A DNA stretch of 64,000 nucleotides from assembly GCA_050117315.1 (NCBI GenBank), contig JASFMY010000008.1:31114-95113 (forward strand), given 5' to 3'. The position numbers and the translations under genes were made by a program. This DNA comes from JANQIV01 sp050117315 (GTDB lineage: Bacteria; Bacteroidota; Ignavibacteria; Ignavibacteriales; Melioribacteraceae). Below are positions 55,153-63,224 of the stretch, piece by piece (the stretch's first letter is position 1; each line of letters starts with the position of its first letter). The notes under the pieces were generated by a model that saw nothing but the letters and a program-made list of their open reading frames with translations, was not told where the DNA came from and ran no database searches.

Positions 55153-55671
55153 TTATGGTTTTTTATACTCTATATCTCCGTGAACTTTAGGAATTACTTT
55201 TCTGGTCGGAACCTCCAAATGTAATCTAACTAAACCTTCTTTTCGATCATAAGAATTATTCCCGTAATATAAATCAATAAGTAATTGATACTGCCCCGCA
55301 ATTAAATAAGAAGATAATAGTGTAACATCTTTTCCTTCGGGCTTATCTTCCAACCATACAACAATAGAATCACTTGTCGGGATACCAAAACTTAATGTTG
55401 TAAATCTTTGTGTTGGATTCGGATAAACCGGGTTTACGTAAAAAGAATGAATTGGCGGAATTGTATCGTTTGGCGAATAATTAAATTGCAGAAGCCAATC
55501 ATCCGGGTCAATATTTCCTATTGCTTTAGGACCCTCCGGGCCGGTTTCGGTTATACCGGTAAATCCTTCATCAACTTCAACCGGATTGTCGTTATTACAT
55601 CCAAAGAAAAGCAGAAAAAAAGAAACAACTATAATCGAACTTATTATTGAGAAATATTTTTTTGATTTCAT
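55153..55671 (-). CDS. Putative lipoprotein
   Basis: 172 residues. A typical lipoprotein signal sequence (hydrophobic run then FFGC, Cys25) is followed by an acidic linker (NPVEVDEGFTGITETGPEGP), then a region with VNPVYPNPTQRFTTLSFGIP that resembles the beginning of a T9SS-type tail repeat, and strands VVWLEDKPEGKDVTLL and GQYQLLIDLYY. No family is recognised with certainty; the fold could be the same immunoglobulin-like sheet as the sorting domain. It follows the subtilase gene by about 140 bases of hairpin-rich sequence on the same strand. Location: outer membrane or periplasm. Confidence 0.75.
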   Translation of the reverse strand: MKSKKYFSIISSIIVVSFFLLFFGCNNDNPVEVDEGFTGITETGPEGPKAIGNIDPDDWLLQFNYSPNDTIPPIHSFYVNPVYPNPTQRFTTLSFGIPTSDSIVVWLEDKPEGKDVTLLSSYLIAGQYQLLIDLYYGNNSYDRKEGLVRLHLEVPTRKVIPKVHGDIEYKKP

Positions 55672-55701
55672 AATAAACCTCGTGTTTTTGTTTACTACCG
55701 T

Positions 55702-55790
55702 GTGCCTGCATGCCTATCTTTGGCATGGTTCGGCACCCCTGGAGAGCTCCCTGTTAAATCTTAGGCTGCCACACTTAATAGTGACAGCCT
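55702..55790 (-). ncRNA. Hairpin pair between subtilase and lipoprotein genes (candidate structured RNA)
   Basis: Two hairpins fold on the minus-strand transcript: AGGCTGTCAC against GTGGCAGCCT (55763-55790, one mismatch, 8-base loop), and a nested stem GTGCC ... ATGCC-loop-GGCAT ... GGCAC (55702-55736). Between them GGAGCTCTCC is also near-palindromic. Higher in GC than its surroundings. It may be a terminator/processing site between the two genes, or a small RNA. Confidence 0.45.
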
Positions 55791-55812
55791 TGTATATAGC
55801 GACCAATTATGA

Positions 55813-57738
55813 TTAGGGATTTACCGTTTCCCTCACTACCAAATTATCAAAATATACATTGGCATCCTCAATAAAAAAACCGTAATAGTCTCCATTCAAA
55901 GTAGGTGAATAAGAAGTCTGCATAACAAGATACTCATCAACATAAACATAAAATGTGGAATTCTCATAACTTATTTCAACATGATGCCAATCACTAAAAC
56001 CCGGTGAATAAGAGGCCGTTCCAAAGGTATAATAAGGATGCCTCAATCTTATATCACCATTTTTGTTAAAAGTTATAAATATCCCGGAAGGTGTCCAATA
56101 CCCGTCGTCATATGGAACATCCGTATAATCATCCTTAAACATGTGAAAGGCAGCCCAAGTATCACTTTGTAATGTCTGTACAATTTTAATGTCAAAGGAA
56201 GCATATAAACCACCTATAGACCTGTTCAAAGGAGTATTGCAAGCCAAAATTCCATTACCGGGATTACCAATGCTTCCTCCAAAATGAAAATTCCTCTCGG
56301 AGGCACTATAATTACCATATATATAAGGATATTGTGTAGCCCACTCTCCAGATTGGTCGTCATAAATTTGTTGATCGTTAAAATTATCTACAATCGTATT
56401 AAAAAGAGAAGGTATAGGATCCGCACTACCGTCCGGATCATTCCTTGCATATCCCGTAATTGTAAACATATCATTATAACTGATCGACAAATTATGATAA
56501 TAAATTAACATACCTGCCATATGCGGGGCAGCCATAGAGGTTCCATCAAAAGTAATATAATCTCCTCCCATTCCAGTCGAATAAACGTCGACACCAGGAA
56601 GCGCAAATTCAACCGAGTTCCCCCAATTTGAAAATGATGCAAAATTATCAGTAGAATCAATTGCCGATAAAACAAAAGTATTTAAATGTGAAATATTACC
56701 TGCCGGTCTATAATTTACGACCGATTCATCATCATTTCCTGCTGCTACTGTAAGCAAGAAACCTAATTGTGCAGTATATACGACTGCATAGCTTATGTTA
56801 GTATTAAGACGAGGGTTATCATATCTCCACCCCCAGCTACAATTTATCACATCTCCGGCACTTCCATTATTTATGACGTATTGCAAAGCATCAACACAAA
56901 TTGAAGCTAAAGATACTCCATCACAGTTGAAGGCCCGAACTGAAACAACTGTTGCCCCGGATGCAACACCCACAACTCCAAAATCATTATCTTTTGCTCC
57001 AATTATGCCCGCAACGTGAGTGCCGTGGTTATAACAATCTTCAGGGGAAGAACCAATGAAATAGGTTGATAATGACTGATCAACATTCAAATCAGGATGG
57101 TCCATATCAATGCCTGAATCAATAATCCATGCAATTCTACTGGATTGAGTTCCATCAAAGGGTCCCCCGACTCTTTGCACTCCCCATGGTATTACTTGAT
57201 CCGTGCTTGTAGTTTTTTTTAGGGAATTTACTCCTGAATTTGGAGATCGATGATTCTTTTTGTCCAACCTTATAACAAAATCATTTTTAATTGATTTAAC
57301 ACGCGGGTCCTGCTCAAGTCTCTTTACTTGTTCCTCGCTTAATTTTGCTGCAAATCCTCCAATTATTGTGGAATAAAGAGCTGTAACTTCTATATTTTCA
57401 TTTTTTGTATTGACAAGTAAATCTGAGATTACAGAGGCAACATTACTCTGAATTTCATTTTTCCTATCCTGTATTTGTTTAAGATTAAGGCTACTATAAC
57501 TACTAATTTTATTATCTGTTAAAGTTACTATATATCGATCCGAAATAATTTCTCCATTTTTAAAATTTGAATATTCTTCTAAACTTGTTATTACGGATTT
57601 TGCTATTGTTTCCCTGCTGTTTATTGATTTTACTGAGCTTTCCTCAATTTCAGGTGGAAACCTTTCACAAAAATTTAACAAAATTGCTATACAGGATATT
57701 AGAATAACAGCTATAAAATGATTAGACTTTTTTTTCAT
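55813..57738 (-). CDS. Secreted subtilisin-like serine protease (S8) with I9 prodomain and LamG-like domain
   Basis: 641 residues. An N-terminal signal region (FIAVILISCIAILLNF-C) with Cys24 in a poor lipobox, so lipid attachment is possible but doubtful. Residues about 65-157 form an inhibitor-I9 type prodomain (SDRYIVTLTDNK, VTALYSTIIGGFAAKLSEEQ, LEQDPRVKSIKND). The S8 domain has Asp207 (IIDSGIDMDHPDL), His238 (NHGTHVAGIIGA) and Ser401 (FDGTSMAAPHMAG). After about residue 440 a concanavalin-like jelly roll follows (ASFDIKIVQTLQSD, DWHHVEISYENSTFYVYVD, VYFDNLVVRET). Unlike the S8 protease at 15058 it lacks a T9SS tail. Probably periplasmic or outer-membrane bound; active-site residues intact. 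Confidence 0.92.
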   Translation of the reverse strand: MKKKSNHFIAVILISCIAILLNFCERFPPEIEESSVKSINSRETIAKSVITSLEEYSNFKNGEIISDRYIVTLTDNKISSYSSLNLKQIQDRKNEIQSNVASVISDLLVNTKNENIEVTALYSTIIGGFAAKLSEEQVKRLEQDPRVKSIKNDFVIRLDKKNHRSPNSGVNSLKKTTSTDQVIPWGVQRVGGPFDGTQSSRIAWIIDSGIDMDHPDLNVDQSLSTYFIGSSPEDCYNHGTHVAGIIGAKDNDFGVVGVASGATVVSVRAFNCDGVSLASICVDALQYVINNGSAGDVINCSWGWRYDNPRLNTNISYAVVYTAQLGFLLTVAAGNDDESVVNYRPAGNISHLNTFVLSAIDSTDNFASFSNWGNSVEFALPGVDVYSTGMGGDYITFDGTSMAAPHMAGMLIYYHNLSISYNDMFTITGYARNDPDGSADPIPSLFNTIVDNFNDQQIYDDQSGEWATQYPYIYGNYSASERNFHFGGSIGNPGNGILACNTPLNRSIGGLYASFDIKIVQTLQSDTWAAFHMFKDDYTDVPYDDGYWTPSGIFITFNKNGDIRLRHPYYTFGTASYSPGFSDWHHVEISYENSTFYVYVDEYLVMQTSYSPTLNGDYYGFFIEDANVYFDNLVVRETVNP

Positions 57739-57836
57739 AATAAAAACCTCCTATTTTTATGTTTAGATTTTAAAAAGAACAATAAAAATGTTGAATATAT
57801 TAACTTTTTATTGAAGCACCGACCATTGAGGCTGTC

Positions 57837-58058
57837 TCAAATGTAACGCAGACCCGTCTGCCGATCGGAGTGTGTTGCAGAATTCTTAGTTTGACATTGC
57901 GAGAAGCCTGTCTGCCAACATGGCAGGCAATCTCCTCTTTTGGTCTATTCCGGCGGGATAGAGATTGCTTCACCCCCAAAACGGGATTCGCAATGTCATT
58001 ATTTTACTTCAGCAACAGGCTCGATCGGACAGGCTAATCTGCGTTACGGATCATTTGA
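57837..58058. repeat. Nested inverted-repeat element
   Basis: Outer arms TCAAATGTAACGCAGA (57837-57852) and TCTGCGTTACGGATCATTTGA (58039 on), inner arms TGACATTGCGA (57892-57902) and TCGCAATGTCA (57988-57998), plus CGATCGG in both halves. Noncoding, about 220 bases, GC-richer than the flanks. The inner TGACATT...AATGTCA unit is of the same general kind as the elements at 39683 and 54422. Confidence 0.6.
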
Positions 58059-58097
58059 AAAACAATTTTTTGCACAGACCCCGCAGTCCTCAAAGAG

Positions 58098-58382
58098 TCA
58101 AATTAATCTCTCAAAGAATCTCGCGAGTCTCTAAAAGAGTCAAATTAATCTCTCAAAGAATCTCACGAGTATCTAAAAGAGTCAAATTAATCTCTCAAAG
58201 AATCTCACGAGTATCTAAAAGAATCAAATTAATCTCTCAAAGAATCTCACGAGTATCTAAAAGAATCAAATTAATCTCTCAAAGAGTCTCGCGAGTATCT
58301 AAAAGAATCAAATTAATCTCTCAAGGAATCTCTTGCGAGTCTCTCAAAGAGTCTCGCAAGTCTCTCAGAGAGTCAAATTAAT
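58098..58382. repeat. 42-base minisatellite
   Basis: Six units begin with TCAAATTAAT at 58098, 58140, 58182, 58224, 58266 and 58308, exactly 42 bases apart; a degenerate stretch and a last TCAAATTAAT at 58373 follow. Units differ at a few positions (GAGTC/GAATC, CGCGAG/CACGAG). The smaller motif TCTCAAAGA-TCTC occurs within units. Because 42 is a multiple of three the plus strand stays open, but the apparent protein starts inside the preceding repeat element, so I take it as noncoding. Confidence 0.85.
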
Positions 58383-58472
58383 AACCTTTTGCTTCAAAAT
58401 TCTGCCTTTTAGATTCAAATTTGAAGCTAAAAGCCTAAATCTTCAGGCTTATAGCTTCAACAAATAATAATG

Positions 58473-58955
58473 TTACTCTACTGTTTCGCTAACCGAGCTT
58501 GTTTTGGATTTCTTAAATCTGGTTTTCAAATCTTCATATATAGTTTTTGAATTAGGTATATCCATCTTGGATGCAAGTTTTACGCTGTTGTAATAAGAAA
58601 GCGCAGCGACATATGCTTCGCTTCCGGCAAGCATGATTGTGTCATCAAGGTTGGCTAATATTTGATTTAACGGGTTAAAAATTGCCGTTAAATCTTCAAC
58701 TGATTTCATATCAATCTTAAATGCATCTTTGTCCATATAAGGAGAGGCAAACTCCGGATTAGTATCAAGGTAATCCATTACCTTCTGCACAAAAGGCAAA
58801 GTTTTATCGCTCATCTTGGGCAGTTCTTTTCTTTCTTCGGTACTAAGAGAAATTAAATAAGGCTGTAGTTTTGTTGTTAAAACATCAATAGCGGATTTAA
58901 TTTCCGTGATGTCTTCTTCGGTTACTTCAATGTTTACTTTGTTTTCTTCGTACAT
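58473..58955 (-). CDS. Conserved hypothetical helical protein
   Basis: 160 residues, soluble, mostly helical, with no signal peptide. Stretches such as IKSAIDVLTTKLQPYLISLS, EERKELPKMSDKTLPFVQKV and MLAGSEAYVAALSYYNSVKL recall a family of uncharacterised proteins common in Bacteroidota and relatives. No enzymatic motif is visible. The basic, Ser-rich C-terminus (KKSKTSSVSETVE) is likely disordered. It stands alone between repeat-rich intergenic regions. Function unknown. Confidence 0.8.
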   Translation of the reverse strand: MYEENKVNIEVTEEDITEIKSAIDVLTTKLQPYLISLSTEERKELPKMSDKTLPFVQKVMDYLDTNPEFASPYMDKDAFKIDMKSVEDLTAIFNPLNQILANLDDTIMLAGSEAYVAALSYYNSVKLASKMDIPNSKTIYEDLKTRFKKSKTSSVSETVE

Positions 58956-59188
58956 AATAAACCTCCAAATTAAAATTAGAAAAGAGTTAATTAGATTTAT
59001 ATTCTACAGAGTAGAAAGAAAGTAATTAATATTCAGTCATTTTATAATGGTGGTAATTAATAGTAAGCCAATTTTAGTTTGAAGCTAATAGTATTGAAGA
59101 TAAATTTCAACTCATAAATAAGGAGGTAAGGGAGAAATAGAGTTTTATGAATCATAAAAATTCAATTTCACTTTAAGTAAGCGGGATA

Positions 59189-59338
59189 ATATACACAAGC
59201 CAAATTGTTTTTGGGATTTTGCCATAACTCCTCTCTTTTTAAGACCTGCCCGCCGTACGAGACTTTGGGAGGCGGGGAGGATTTAGGTGAGTTTTAAACA
59301 AAAACAAAATCCCAAAAACAATTTGCAACAAGTATATA
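59189..59338. mobile_element. MITE related to the IS630 remnant
   Basis: CAAATTGTTTTTGGGATTTTG at 59201-59221 (arm shown in part below) has an exact complement at 59305-59325, giving 21-base arms around about 80 bases without coding. The left end TATACACAAGCCAAATTG equals the terminal repeat of the IS630 remnant at 25468-25485. The right outer end (GCAACAAGTATA) is degenerate. So it is probably a nonautonomous element once moved by an IS630 transposase of that type, with TA target duplication. Confidence 0.75.
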
Positions 59339-59539
59339 TCTAATGAGACAATTATTTGTTATAATCAAAAATATTTTCTATCATTCAATAGAAAAAAACA
59401 GACAAAACTATTATCACGATCTTTTTTGAAAATCAAACTAAAATTTTGGAAATTCCTTTGCCTGCTCAAAGAATACCAAACAAAATCGGCCGTGTAAGAT
59501 TGCCGTTAAATGTTATTCGCTCACAAAAGGTTCTCACTG

Positions 59540-59992
59540 GTGATCAAGTTAAGAGAAATTAAGCCTAAATCAATACCCATGAGTTTATTGCTGGAAGCCG
59601 ATCCGTCGGAAAAATGCATCAATAAGTATTTATCCGGATCATTGTGCTTTGGAGCATTTGTTGACAATGTAATGGTGGGTGTCTGCGTTACTAAACAAAT
59701 CCGGCCAAACATTTCTGAGATATTTAATATCGCTGTTAGTCCGGACTTTCAGAAAAAAGGAATTGGTACTAAGCTAATCAAATATGCTTTATCTCAACTC
59801 GTGGATAAGTCTATCAAAGTAGTCAAATTGGGTACTGGTACATTTGGATATCAATTAACGTTTTATCAACGTCTTGGTTTCCGGGTTGAATCCGTCATAA
59901 AAGATTTCTTCTTGGACAATTACGAAGCGCCTATATTTGAGCAAGGCATTCAACTCAAAGATATGCTGCGTTTATATTTGAAATTAGAATGA
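59540..59992 (+). CDS. GNAT family N-acetyltransferase
   Basis: About 150 residues from the GTG at 59540, with AAAAGG upstream; the ATG at 59510 would place this ribosome site inside the gene. The acetyl-CoA binding motif A is clear: IFNIAVSPDFQKKGIGTKLIKYAL (Q/RxxGxG/A as QKKGIG). Motif B region: YQLTFYQRLGFRVESV. Substrate unknown. A 45-residue protein-like frame just upstream (KILEIPLPAQRIPNKIGRVR) overlaps the beginning in another phase; I could not assign it. The next gene follows 83 bases later on the same strand. Confidence 0.88.
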   Translation: MIKLREIKPKSIPMSLLLEADPSEKCINKYLSGSLCFGAFVDNVMVGVCVTKQIRPNISEIFNIAVSPDFQKKGIGTKLIKYALSQLVDKSIKVVKLGTGTFGYQLTFYQRLGFRVESVIKDFFLDNYEAPIFEQGIQLKDMLRLYLKLE

Positions 59993-60075
59993 GTACGCAT
60001 TTGGCCAGTCACCGGCGCTGAAGCAAATGGCGCGCCGCACATAGTTCACCAATTATTTTAATAGGGGGCAAAGTG

Positions 60076-61407
60076 ATGACAAATTCTAAACTTCATATTA
60101 ACTCTTCAACATCACAAATCAATCCGGTAAAAATCTCGGAACGGATACATTCACTGGATATTTTACGCGGTTTAGCTGTACTAGGTATTTTAGCTATTAA
60201 CATTGAATTTTTTGCACAACCTTTAGCAAAACTAGTGAATCCATCCATAAGTAATAACTTCACCGGCTTAAATTATTATCTCTGGCTGATTAAGGAATTT
60301 TTATTTGCCGGAAAATTTTGGACAATATTTTCCTTACTTTTTGGAGCGGGAGCCTACTTGTTAATTACGCGGGCAGAAGAAAAAGGGAAAGCCGCAGGAA
60401 TTGCAGATATATATTACAAAAGGCTTTTCTGGCTGCTTTTCTTTGGCCTGATACACGGCTATTTAATATGGAGCGGCGACATATTGTATGGTTATGCCGT
60501 TACCGGGTTGTTCTTATATCCTTTAAGGAAATTATCCGTTAGGGCTATGTTCATTGCGGCGGCGCTTTTACTTGTTTTGTACACGATAATCCCTTATACG
60601 GATTACAAAAATGATGCTGCAATGCACAAGCAGGTTGTGGAATTAACCGAAATGAAAGATACAGGCAAAGAATTGACGGAAGAACAACAATCCATAGTAG
60701 ACAAATGGAGGAAAAGGGAGGCTGCTAATAATCCTGCACATGAGACTTTACAGAAAAATATAGAAACCATAAGTAAAGGCAGCTACTTTGAAATCATTAA
60801 TTTCCATAAAAATTGGTTGCTGGAAAGGTCTACTATCTGGTTTTATAAGCAAGGTTTTCTCCGGACATTGATGAGAATGATTCTTGGTTTGGCTTTGATA
60901 AAATCCGGGATACTCTTGGCAAAGTCTAAGACCAGAACTTATTTGATGATGATGATAATCTGTTACACTATTGGGTTTTTCCTGGTAGGTTTTAGAACTC
61001 AATATCTATTTAATCACAATTTCAGTATACTTTCCCGGAACTTTGCCTTTATTACATGGGAAACAGAAGTAACAGTCATTGCATTAGGACACATTGGATT
61101 GATTTGTCTTTTATGCAAACTGAATATTCTGAGCCGGCTGAAAAAATCACTATCGGCGGTCGGGAGAATGGCGTTTACAAATTACATTATGCAAAGCCTA
61201 ATCGGTACATTTGTATTTTATAGTTACGGATTCGGGTTGTTTGGAGTAATGGACAAAATAGGGCAGTTATGGGTTGTAGGCGCTGTTTGGATATTTCAGC
61301 TTATTGCCAGCCCAATTTGGTTAAAATATTTTCAATTAGGTCCTCTGGAATGGGTATGGCGATCCCTTACATATTGGAAAAGGCAGCCTATGATTATAAG
61401 GAATTAA
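60076..61407 (+). CDS. DUF418 family (YeiB-like) membrane protein
   Basis: 443 residues, about ten membrane helices. The family start ERIHSLDILRGLAVLGILAI (heparan/acyltransferase-like RGxAVLGI motif), FSLLFGAGAYLLI, LIHGYLIWSGDILYGYAVTG and the C-terminal SAVGRMAFTNYIMQSLIGTF with PLEWVWRSLTYWKR identify the DUF418/YeiB family. These are related to membrane acyltransferases; the actual substrate is not known. Start ATG at 60076, preceded by AGGGGG; the GTG immediately before it is not needed. No operon partner downstream, where the convergent Rhs fragment lies. Confidence 0.9.
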   Translation: MTNSKLHINSSTSQINPVKISERIHSLDILRGLAVLGILAINIEFFAQPLAKLVNPSISNNFTGLNYYLWLIKEFLFAGKFWTIFSLLFGAGAYLLITRAEEKGKAAGIADIYYKRLFWLLFFGLIHGYLIWSGDILYGYAVTGLFLYPLRKLSVRAMFIAAALLLVLYTIIPYTDYKNDAAMHKQVVELTEMKDTGKELTEEQQSIVDKWRKREAANNPAHETLQKNIETISKGSYFEIINFHKNWLLERSTIWFYKQGFLRTLMRMILGLALIKSGILLAKSKTRTYLMMMIICYTIGFFLVGFRTQYLFNHNFSILSRNFAFITWETEVTVIALGHIGLICLLCKLNILSRLKKSLSAVGRMAFTNYIMQSLIGTFVFYSYGFGLFGVMDKIGQLWVVGAVWIFQLIASPIWLKYFQLGPLEWVWRSLTYWKRQPMIIRN

Positions 61408-61573
61408 ATTCTACTGCCGTCACTATCCCGCGTTTGCGCGTAAGTATTACACTTTGTGATTTCTGAAGCCCGGAAACCTTTACTTGTCCCGTGCGTGAAG
61501 ATTCCGGGGATTAGTACAGTTAACCCCTATGTATTAGAGCAAAATAAAATCAGAATGATAATCTAGTGTTATG

Positions 61574-62210
61574 TCAACAATGAAGCGCCGTGTCATTCCC
61601 GAATGCTTTTATCGGGATGAAGCCCGGTTTTAGTACTATTCCCCCGCCGGCCTTAAGTGTCACATTTGCACCCGAGAGAACACTTACGGTACTTTCAGTT
61701 ACAATTGTGTCTTTTGCTTTGTACTCTACCGAATCGCTTATCTCCAAGGTACTGAGTGTTAATTTGCTTAACAAACCAAAACTCATTTTATACTGCAGGT
61801 TACGTATATCGTAATCTATAGAACTTATGTTTTTCTGAAGGTCGGTTGTTATGTTACCGTTTCCGTCGTATACAAAATTACCTTCGCTCTGGTCGTCTAT
61901 ATCATGAGGAAAGCTCGATGAAGATACGGCGTCATCAACATACAACAATCTGTTTCCCGAAGAACTTGTATTATAATTATATGTAAACTTATCCATGAGT
62001 CCGCCGTCAATATCGTAACGGTCTAGGGAAGTTATATTGCCGTTATCGTCGTACTGAAGGTTTGTTACATCGTTTTTAGAGGTGGTTTGCCATCCGCTTG
62101 AATAATGTATAACCAACAAGACCATGCGGATCTGTTAATGAAGAATTATTCCACATCATCCATGAGATATTTCCGTTGTATTGTGGAGTTGCAATGATTC
62201 TCGACAGCCA
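61574..62210 (-). pseudogene. Orphan Rhs fragment ending in a 3-coathanger-stack-like tail
   Basis: Two pieces separated by a frameshift near 62105-62120. Upstream on the minus strand: WLSRIIATPQYNGNISWMMW and NNSSLTDPHGLVGYT. Then the open frame: YDDNGNITSLDRYDIDGG, FVYDGNGNITTDLQKNISSI, both Rhs/YD repeats, and a tail SVLSGANVTLKAGGGIVLKP-GF finishing TALHC. That tail resembles the C-terminal '3-coathanger stack' domain of Bacteroidota surface proteins, which also ends in Cys. It has no start and breaks at 62210 beside the hairpin-rich insert, so it is a displaced remnant of an Rhs gene. Confidence 0.72.
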
Positions 62211-62545
62211 TGAAATCCGTCACTGAGTGGTCAGTGACGGCTGTAGAAGGCGGAGTGTAGCGACTGGCGAGTGAACGCAGCGGAACGACTTACTAACCCA
62301 TTATTTTTTTGTGCGGAGTTTATCCGCCGCGGCGGACGTTTATGCGACATCCTCACCGAAGGAACTCCATTTATTCCGTAGGTGAGGTGCTCGCATAACA
62401 CGTAGCGTTATGTAAATTCTCGCTGTCTAATGCATGCCCTCCGTAGTCGCTTTTTGACGTAGGAGGGTCACGACTTATGTCTTTAAATAGCTGGCACGTG
62501 TGAATGTACCAGCCCGGAAAAACAGAGGTGGTGTCCACGACAGCC
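62202..62545. other. GC-richer, hairpin-dense insert flanked by CGACAGCC direct repeats
   Basis: No gene. Several stems: CCGTCACTGA/TCAGTGACGG (62217-62240), TCCGCCGCGGCGGA (near 62324), GTTTATGCGA-x-CCTCACC against GGTGAGG-x-TCGCATAAC (about 62339-62400), CATAAC/GTTATG (near 62395-62412), CCCTCC...GGAGGG (near 62440-62467) and GCTGG...CCAGC (near 62491-62514). The direct repeat CGACAGCC at 62202-62209 and 62538-62545 could be a target duplication. It lies between the immunity gene and the orphan Rhs fragment. Confidence 0.55.
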
Positions 62546-62553
62546 TTTGAAGT

Positions 62554-63222
62554 TTACCAAATAATAAACCAATATATTACTACATTCATTTTCTCATTAA
62601 TTGCAAAACCCTTAGAGTAACCATTCTTCCAATTGTATGGCATGTATCTCCCATCTTTAGCGTATTCTTTTTTCCAATGAACTCCACTTTTTGCATCAAG
62701 GACGAATAATTCAAAATCTTCTTCTAGTCTTATTGGATTTTTTTTACTAGAATATTGATTAAAAAAGAAATTAGGTATCGGTAAAGAATTTTGATAACAT
62801 GCTCTATCGATTAAAGAATATTCTTTCTCATTTAATTTCAATTCATAATCAAATTCATTTAATTTGTTATGAAATCTATTCACTATCAATAAACATGTAT
62901 CAGTAGGATTATATTTCTCAACCGAAATATCTATAAGGGAATCTATCCTTGATCTATATGATTCTGTATTATAAATATCATCTAACATAATCATTAATGG
63001 GAATGTCCATTTCTCATTGGTAATTGAATATATTTTGATTCCAAATTCATCTTTAATTTCTTGGGGGAAATGGTCGACAAACTTATTTAAGAAAAAGGAT
63101 TTTTGTTTTTGATACTCTCTATTTAACTCGTTGATATGATTCTGATTATTACAACCTAATAATAGAGTTGATATAATAATCATATATATTATTTTTTGGA
63201 TACTTTTATAAGTGTTTTTCAT
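62554..63222 (-). CDS. Lipoprotein, probable immunity protein of the Rhs toxin
   Basis: 222 residues. Lipoprotein signal: hydrophobic stretch IIYMIIISTLLLGC with a good lipobox (LLGC, Cys24). The mature part is mixed helix and sheet, with many aromatic and charged residues (FPQEIKDEFGIKIYS, PTDTCLLIVNRFHNKLNEF, SGVHWKKEYAKDGRY); no family recognised. It begins 2 bases after the Rhs gene ends, the standard place for a cognate immunity gene. Membrane anchoring suggests that the toxin acts in the periplasm or on the envelope. Low GC relative to the insert behind it. The immunity role is inferred only from position. Confidence 0.75.
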   Translation of the reverse strand: MKNTYKSIQKIIYMIIISTLLLGCNNQNHINELNREYQKQKSFFLNKFVDHFPQEIKDEFGIKIYSITNEKWTFPLMIMLDDIYNTESYRSRIDSLIDISVEKYNPTDTCLLIVNRFHNKLNEFDYELKLNEKEYSLIDRACYQNSLPIPNFFFNQYSSKKNPIRLEEDFELFVLDAKSGVHWKKEYAKDGRYMPYNWKNGYSKGFAINEKMNVVIYWFIIW

Positions 63223-63224
63223 AA

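Noticed and set aside
57965..58381. Plus-strand frame of 138 codons with 14-residue repeats
   Set aside because: It starts inside an inverted-repeat element and stays open only because the 42-base repeat has no stop; no ribosome site.
58098..58382. CRISPR array
   Set aside because: Units are contiguous 42-base copies without unique spacers, and no cas gene is near.
59420..59562. Short plus-strand frame reading KILEIPLPAQRIPNKIGRVR before the acetyltransferase
   Set aside because: It has no start codon and no recognised family and overlaps the acetyltransferase start; too weak to call.
62300..62410. Group II intron fragment, suggested by GTGCGG and dense stems
   Set aside because: No recognisable domain V or reverse transcriptase nearby.
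62338..62412. Integron attC site
   Set aside because: Arms with a central mismatch resemble attC, but the core boxes do not fit RYYYAAC/GTTRRRY and stand in reverse order; kept only as a comparison.
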